DNA from: Mucidula mucida
Lineage: Eukaryota > Basidiomycota > Agaricomycetes > Agaricales > Physalacriaceae
Length of the DNA: 13,484 nucleotides
Direction: 5' to 3'
Assembly: GCA_015501055.1 (NCBI GenBank)
Contig: JADNYV010000887.1
Span: forward strand, 1-13,484
Below, one piece after another: positions 9,449-13,484 of this stretch. The notes beneath the pieces are model-generated. The model did not search any database and was not told the DNA's origin. It worked only from the letters and a program-made list of their open reading frames with translations. Position 1 is the first letter of the stretch; each line of letters starts with the position of its first letter. Position numbers and translations under genes: made by a program.

Positions 9449-9939
9449 GGATCAGGCACTGTAATTTGGAGTACAGAATATGTTGAAGTTGAACGTTGAA
9501 AGATTGAGTACTTAATAAGATGGTTTTATATGCACTCTTGACCGTAAAACAACGACAATTCGACAGCTAAGGAATCTGTATTTCACCGATATCTGCCTTC
9601 CACGCCGTTGTCGGAGGATGTTACCACTGATTCCTGAAGCAAGTCAACATTTTTGCTCTTGATCATCAGTGCCTCGCTGCGCCATGCTACTTCGGACTCT
9701 GACGTGTTTCGTCTATCTCAGAGGCCATAGATAGGCTATTGTCAGACATATGAACCTCTCATTGTCCCTCTCATTATAGACTTCATTCGACGCGCCATAA
9801 GTCCAACTCTTTATCGGTGTGAAACAGACCAGAATGGCCAGCGGAGCGGAACGTGACTCTTCCGCGCTGCGTTTCATGAAATATGATCTCAAACGTCGAA
9901 CGACCAACGGAATCTCCTCTCGAAAAGTGCTGCGCCACA

Positions 9940-9953
9940 TAGTTACGTAACTA
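9940..9953. promoter_or_regulatory. 14-bp palindrome with TTACGTAA core
   Basis: TAGTTACGTAACTA is a perfect palindrome. TTACGTAA is a typical bZIP (Yap-like) binding core. It lies about 0.8 kb upstream of the P450 ATG and 0.56 kb after the UNC93-like stop. The role is inferred. Confidence 0.3.
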
Positions 9954-10070
9954 CGGGAGCCGGACCGGAATTCGGATAAGGAAAAAGACTTTGACCAAGA
10001 CAACCAACACGAATAACACCATCTTTGCATAGCTCTGAACAAGCTCGATACCGTGACAGTCAATGAATCC

Positions 10071-10116
10071 TGAAGCAAGTCGTGTTTCTCGGTCTTTACA
10101 CGGAATTCTTGCTTCA
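10071..10116. repeat. Nested inverted repeat / hairpin
   Basis: TGAAGCAAG (10071-10079) pairs with CTTGCTTCA (10108-10116). Inside, CGTGT (10081-10085) pairs with ACACG (10098-10102). The left arm belongs to a 14-bp sequence repeated in direct orientation about 436 bp upstream. Confidence 0.5.
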
Positions 10117-10422
10117 CCTGCAAACAACTCAACATTCTAGGATGTCGACGACACCGCCGAGCTGACGATCCAACAACCGCCCAGATTAGAAGAAAGCATT
10201 ACGGATGTTAAGACTCGTTCTAATACAGTTATCAGTGTTCCCACTAACAGCGCCTTTAAGATTCTATTTCCATCAGTTTGGAATGATAAGATGATTATCG
10301 AACCTGTCAATTGGGGAGGGAATGACCGCCATCCTTCTCGGCAAGGCCTAAAACGCGTATCGAACCGCGGCTATGACTTGACTGTGCTCTTCCTGCTTTG
10401 CAGAATTTCCTATTCTGCTTCT

Positions 10423-10431
10423 CCGACTCGG
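10423..10431. promoter_or_regulatory. CCG-N3-CGG site, distal copy
   Basis: CCGACTCGG sits inside the 15-nt interrupted palindrome TCTCCGACTCGGAGA (10420-10434). Paired CCG/CGG triplets are the typical target of Zn2Cys6 fungal regulators. The 12-mer CTCCGACTCGGA recurs at 10687-10698. Confidence 0.4.
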
Positions 10432-10688
10432 AGAGAAGCGTGCCTGAGTGGCTCACTTACCCCTCTTCGTCGACGTTCGCCTCGCTTTTATGTGCTTGAT
10501 AACCCTGGCCTCGTTAATCAGACTCTTGGCACACATTGTGCTCGTCGAGAAAGGGAGTTGATGAAGCACCAAAATCAAGCGCATGGCCACTATGAAAGTC
10601 CTCCGCCTCACATCCGGCGTGAACGTTTCTATATCCGTAAGAACCCAGGGAACCACATTCGGACAGGAACTCCCACCCTGGCCTCCCT

Positions 10689-10697
10689 CCGACTCGG
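10689..10697. promoter_or_regulatory. CCG-N3-CGG site, proximal copy
   Basis: Second exact copy of CCGACTCGG, 62-70 bp upstream of the P450 ATG and just upstream of the TATA-like element. Same spacing and same central bases as the distal copy. Confidence 0.42.
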
Positions 10698-10714
10698 AAT
10701 CTTACCTAGATCTG

Positions 10715-10720
10715 TATATA
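10715..10720 (+). promoter_or_regulatory. TATA-like box of the P450 gene
   Basis: TATATA about 40 bp upstream of the P450 ATG and 18 bp downstream of the proximal CCG-N3-CGG site. The position fits a core promoter with a very short 5' leader. Confidence 0.4.
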
Positions 10721-10758
10721 GACTCAACGACAGCCGGCCTCACGAAGTATTAGCCTAC

Positions 10759-12839
10759 ATGGCGACACCTATCGTTCTTCTCTTGGCTGGAGTATGCTCG
10801 CTCATCTTTCTGTACACTCTACTATTAGCGCGTAAGCGTGTGGCGCCTTTACCTCCCGGCCCGGTTAACAGCTTCGGACGCAGCCCATCGATGTCTCCGT
10901 ATGCGTGCGTTTCTCGATCGAGTGTACGCTTGAGGGTCTCAGTCCAGTACACAGTTCGTTTCAGGAAATGGAGCGCCTTTTCCAGGAGCACGGGCCCGTC
11001 GTCACTCTTCGATCCGGCTCTAAGCCTATTATCATGATAGGCCGACGGCACGAAGCGATAGAGCTCATGGAGAAGGAGGGTGCATCTCTGGCGGACCGCC
11101 CTCAGTGGGTTGCTGCTAGTGAAGTTGTTTCCGGTGGTATGAGAATTCTTCTCGTCAATGCCGGTAAACGATTCCGCAAATTAAGACGGTAGATGTTCTT
11201 CGTTTACATTACGGACAAGTCTAGAAGCCTGATTCACCTGTCTAGAGCACTGCATAGTCATCTTCAAGTGAAAGCCTTGGGAAGCTACGAGCCTCTACAG
11301 ATGCACCACGCCCGAAACATGATTCTCGATGTGATAGATGATCCTGATAATCACATCTGCCATGTTAAGAGGTAAAGACTACTCTCTTTTTCGCATGACT
11401 TCCTGGTTATTGAAGCGTCTCCAGGTTTGCAGCCTCTTTCATCTTATCGTTAACGTATGGAAAAACAATGCCAACGTCTGCAAATGATCCGGATGTAATA
11501 GCCATTGGGCGCGCTCTGCAAAGGGTAGGCATGGCTGTACGACCAGGCGCGTATAAGGTGGATCAATACCCATTGCTACGGTAACCTTTCGGACGTCTAG
11601 CGTACGTGACTGCTAATCAGTCAAAATATTCAGATATATCCCGTGGTACCAACGAGAGCTGCGCACATGGCACAACGAAGAGCTGACGTTGTTCCGGAAT
11701 CAGCTGAATTCCGTGAGGAAGAGTATCGTGAGTGTATTGTGTGGCGTCTTCTTCTTCTTTCCGACGGCCGTGTCTAGGACAAAGTGGATGACTGCTTCGG
11801 GAAATACCTCATTCAGAATCAGAAGGCGCTTGACCTTAGTGATGATGAGGCTGCCTATCTTGCTGGCACAATGTTTGGGGCTGGGTCGGCGACAACTGCT
11901 GCTACCATCAGCTTGATCATCATGGCGGCTGCATGTTTCCCTCAAGCACAAAGGACGGTCCAAGCTCAGCTTGATCAGGTCCTTGGAACAGGGCGTGGTG
12001 AGTTACCTATACCGCTAGACGCGTCGAACTTATCTCTTCCTGCTACATAGTACCTACATTTTCGGATCGTGAAGAGCTTTCTCAGGTCACCGCATTCATA
12101 CTTGAGACGTACCGCTGGCGACCCGTTGCTGGAAGTGGTAAATAAATATTTTCATAGCGTTTAATTTTATGTTGGCTCACGTTTCTTTTGATGATATTAG
12201 GATTTGCCCATCGCGCGACGAAAGATATCATATGGGCAAGTCGACTTTTCTTCGACTTGTGTTTCTCCTTTCTTACTCCGAACAGGACCGCTATTGTATA
12301 CCAAAGGGCGCCATTGTTACTGGCAATCATTGGCGAGCGGCGCTTTCGTTGGGCGACCCGACTTGGCTCCTAACGCTTTGAAAAGGTCCATATGCCGAGA
12401 TCCTCTTTTCTTCGAGGATCCAGAGGAATTTCGACCGGATCGCTGGTTGAACTTGCAAGGACGGATCAAGGAAGACGTGACATTCTTCAACTTTGGTTTC
12501 GGTCGCCGGTAAGACTTTTTGCCTCTCTCAGCGCGCGCCGGGGGCATTGCTGAAACGTTTTTGTAGTGTCTGTCCTGGCCAGCATCTGGCTGACAAGTAA
12601 GCACTGCCATTTGATTCATTTGTTTCTCCTTCTGACTTGCCCGTCATCCAAGGTCTATATTCATATGCGCCGCCCTACTGCTATGGGCTTTCAACATTTC
12701 CGAGGACAGCAAATCCCCCATCGACACCACGAACTTCACGGGTGGAGTCAACATTGCGCCCAAGGACTTTACTGCTCGATTCGAACAACGGATACCCGAA
12801 CTGAAAGGACTATTATCACACTACGCACCACAAGTTTAG
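10759..12839 (+). CDS. Cytochrome P450 monooxygenase, 12 exons, 496 aa
   Basis: Exons: 10759-10898, 10943-11188, 11246-11371, 11425-11580, 11634-11727, 11778-11997, 12051-12137, 12201-12235, 12286-12332, 12386-12508, 12567-12596, 12653-12839. The frame is intact through all joins. The protein has an N-terminal ER membrane anchor (residues 3-23), a basic stretch, the LPPGP hinge, the helix C region GKRFRKLRRALHSHLQ, the I-helix FGAGSATTAAT (about 287-297), ExxR as LETYR (E346, R349), FRPDRW (399-404) and the heme loop FGFGRRVCPG with ligand C427. This is a class II microsomal P450 needing a CPR partner. The family resembles the large Agaricomycete P450 groups, but the CYP family and substrate cannot be named. 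Two introns (12236-12285 and 12333-12385) use GC donors. Ala292 replaces the usual acidic I-helix residue. The ATG was chosen because it directly precedes the anchor. Confidence 0.95.
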
Positions 12840-12970
12840 CATCTAGCTCTACATAATGACCAGTAATTTATTACAACAACAAATACCCGTTAATTTACAT
12901 GTGTCGCCCTCCACAAGATACAAGTCAGAATAGTCAACAGCCCTGTTGGATGCGGAATACCCGACAACAT

Positions 12971-13484
12971 CTAGTCATCATCCAATGACAAACACTAAAA
13001 TCGACAGTGAGATTTGACAACGTTACTGTCAAGAACGCATACCCTAAACTCGATGAAGGCATCAGTGGCGTCGTCTTTCTTCCCCGGCTTTGAAGATGGG
13101 TAGGCATCAGGAACTGTAAACTGAGCAGCCCCTCGTCATCTATCCGTAGCGAGGTCTTGGTGGAACTTTGCAAAGCCCTTAGTGCGCGGGAGATGTGACT
13201 GAAGCGGTAGCTAGAACCAAGGTTAGCTATTAACCAACGCTTAGTGATCGCACCGACCTAAAACTTGACGATCCTAGAGCATTCAAAGGACTCGAGAACG
13301 TCGCGATCGTTTGGATAGTCCATCTATTGGCTGTTCAAGCAACAGCGGCGCTCAAGTAAACAGTCGACAAACCTCAGTGCTTCCAACGTTCCTGTCGCCT
13401 GTATGCGAAGCATAGGCTTGAGCGCTACTTTGCCCTTCCTGGCTTGACCGGGGTCGTTCAGAAGGAGGCGGGTTTCCGATAAAA
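12971..13484 (-). CDS. RAD1: RAD1 checkpoint clamp subunit, C-terminal part, runs off the window
   Basis: Visible exons: 13484-13373 (partial), 13323-13265, 13210-13043, 12994-12971; introns of 49, 54 and 48 nt. Spliced pieces read KPMLRIQATGT, MDYPNDRDVLESFECSRIV, NYRFSHISRALRAL, TSLRIDDEGLLSLQF, DAFIEFR and CLSLDDD-stop. These match the C-terminal half of RAD1/Rec1, one of three PCNA-like subunits of the 9-1-1 clamp loaded at DNA damage to activate checkpoint signalling in the nucleus. About 120 residues are present; the N-terminal half lies past 13484. Two one-base frame breaks occur: at the GGG run 13098-13100, and at the AA run 13385-13386, where one more base would give the conserved TFG motif. 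It converges on the P450 gene, with 131 bp between the stop codons. Confidence 0.85.

Larger units (their letters stand above)
9449..10700. other. Gene-free region before the P450 gene
   Basis: No gene supported. Open frames at 9713-10135 (minus) and 10291-10758 (plus, continuous with the first P450 exon) contain no family motif. The region holds a 14-bp palindrome (9940-9953), a nested hairpin (10071-10116), a 14-bp direct repeat TCCTGAAGCAAGTC (about 9632-9645 and 10068-10081), and two identical CCG-N3-CGG sites nearer the P450. Confidence 0.5.

Noticed and set aside
8917..9459. Minus-strand open frame of 180 codons
   Set aside because: It is the antisense shadow of the last UNC93-like exon, which is strongly supported by conserved motifs.
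9713..10135. Minus-strand open frame of 140 codons
   Set aside because: The composition is serine/arginine-rich without recognisable motifs, it spans the palindrome and hairpin, and there is no splice context.
10291..10758. 156-codon open stretch in frame with, and upstream of, the first P450 exon
   Set aside because: No P450 or targeting motif. The membrane anchor starts exactly at the 10759 ATG, and a TATA-like box and the CCG-N3-CGG site fall within the stretch. Treated as chance openness.
11189..11245. Stop codon TAG right after the helix C region as a premature end of the P450
   Set aside because: The TAG lies inside a 57-nt intron (donor GTAGAT, acceptor GTCTAG). Splicing restores R-R-A-L-H-S-H-L-Q as expected for the family.
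1..13484. tRNA, rRNA, CRISPR arrays or bacterial-type operons
   Set aside because: No cloverleaf with T-loop/anticodon pattern, no rRNA-like conserved blocks and no spaced direct-repeat array were seen on either strand; the intron-rich genes are eukaryotic.

Overview
The window looks like nuclear DNA of a filamentous basidiomycete, most likely an Agaricomycete. The evidence is many short introns (about 30, all 44-63 nt, mostly GT-AG with CTGAC/CTAAC-like branch sites), a DUF6535-type membrane protein and a single-exon F-box-like protein of kinds that are expanded in mushroom-forming fungi, and conserved eukaryotic genes rebuilt by splicing. Nothing bacterial, viral or plasmid-like was seen.

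Layout from left to right: a DUF6535-type membrane protein on the minus strand (276-3010); a 0.5 kb stretch with no gene; a non-autonomous DNA transposon with 57-bp perfect terminal inverted repeats and an 8-bp target duplication (3572-4049, hAT-like MITE); an F-box-like protein on minus (4142-5335); a gene-free promoter region; ROT1, the ER chaperone, on minus with four exons (6066-6935); a divergent promoter; an UNC93-like major facilitator protein on plus with 13 exons (7393-9378); 1.4 kb of gene-free DNA holding several palindromes and the promoter of the next gene; a complete 12-exon cytochrome P450 on plus (10759-12839); and, convergent to it, the 3' part of the RAD1 checkpoint clamp gene on minus (12971 to beyond the window edge).

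The genes do not form an obvious pathway. They look like ordinary genome neighbourhood: housekeeping genes (ROT1, RAD1) mixed with fast-evolving family members (DUF6535, F-box, P450, UNC93-like). No unknown multi-gene system is evident.

The most useful second-look points are these. There is an intact MITE with its target-site duplication. Three introns need GC-AG boundaries. Six places in three genes show a one-base change of frame, and in each one a base added to or removed from a short homopolymer restores family-like protein, which points to assembly error or recent decay. The P450 lacks the usual acidic residue of the I-helix. Twin CCG-N3-CGG sites lie upstream of the P450. All gene models were built by eye from splice signals and remembered family motifs; no database search was run.
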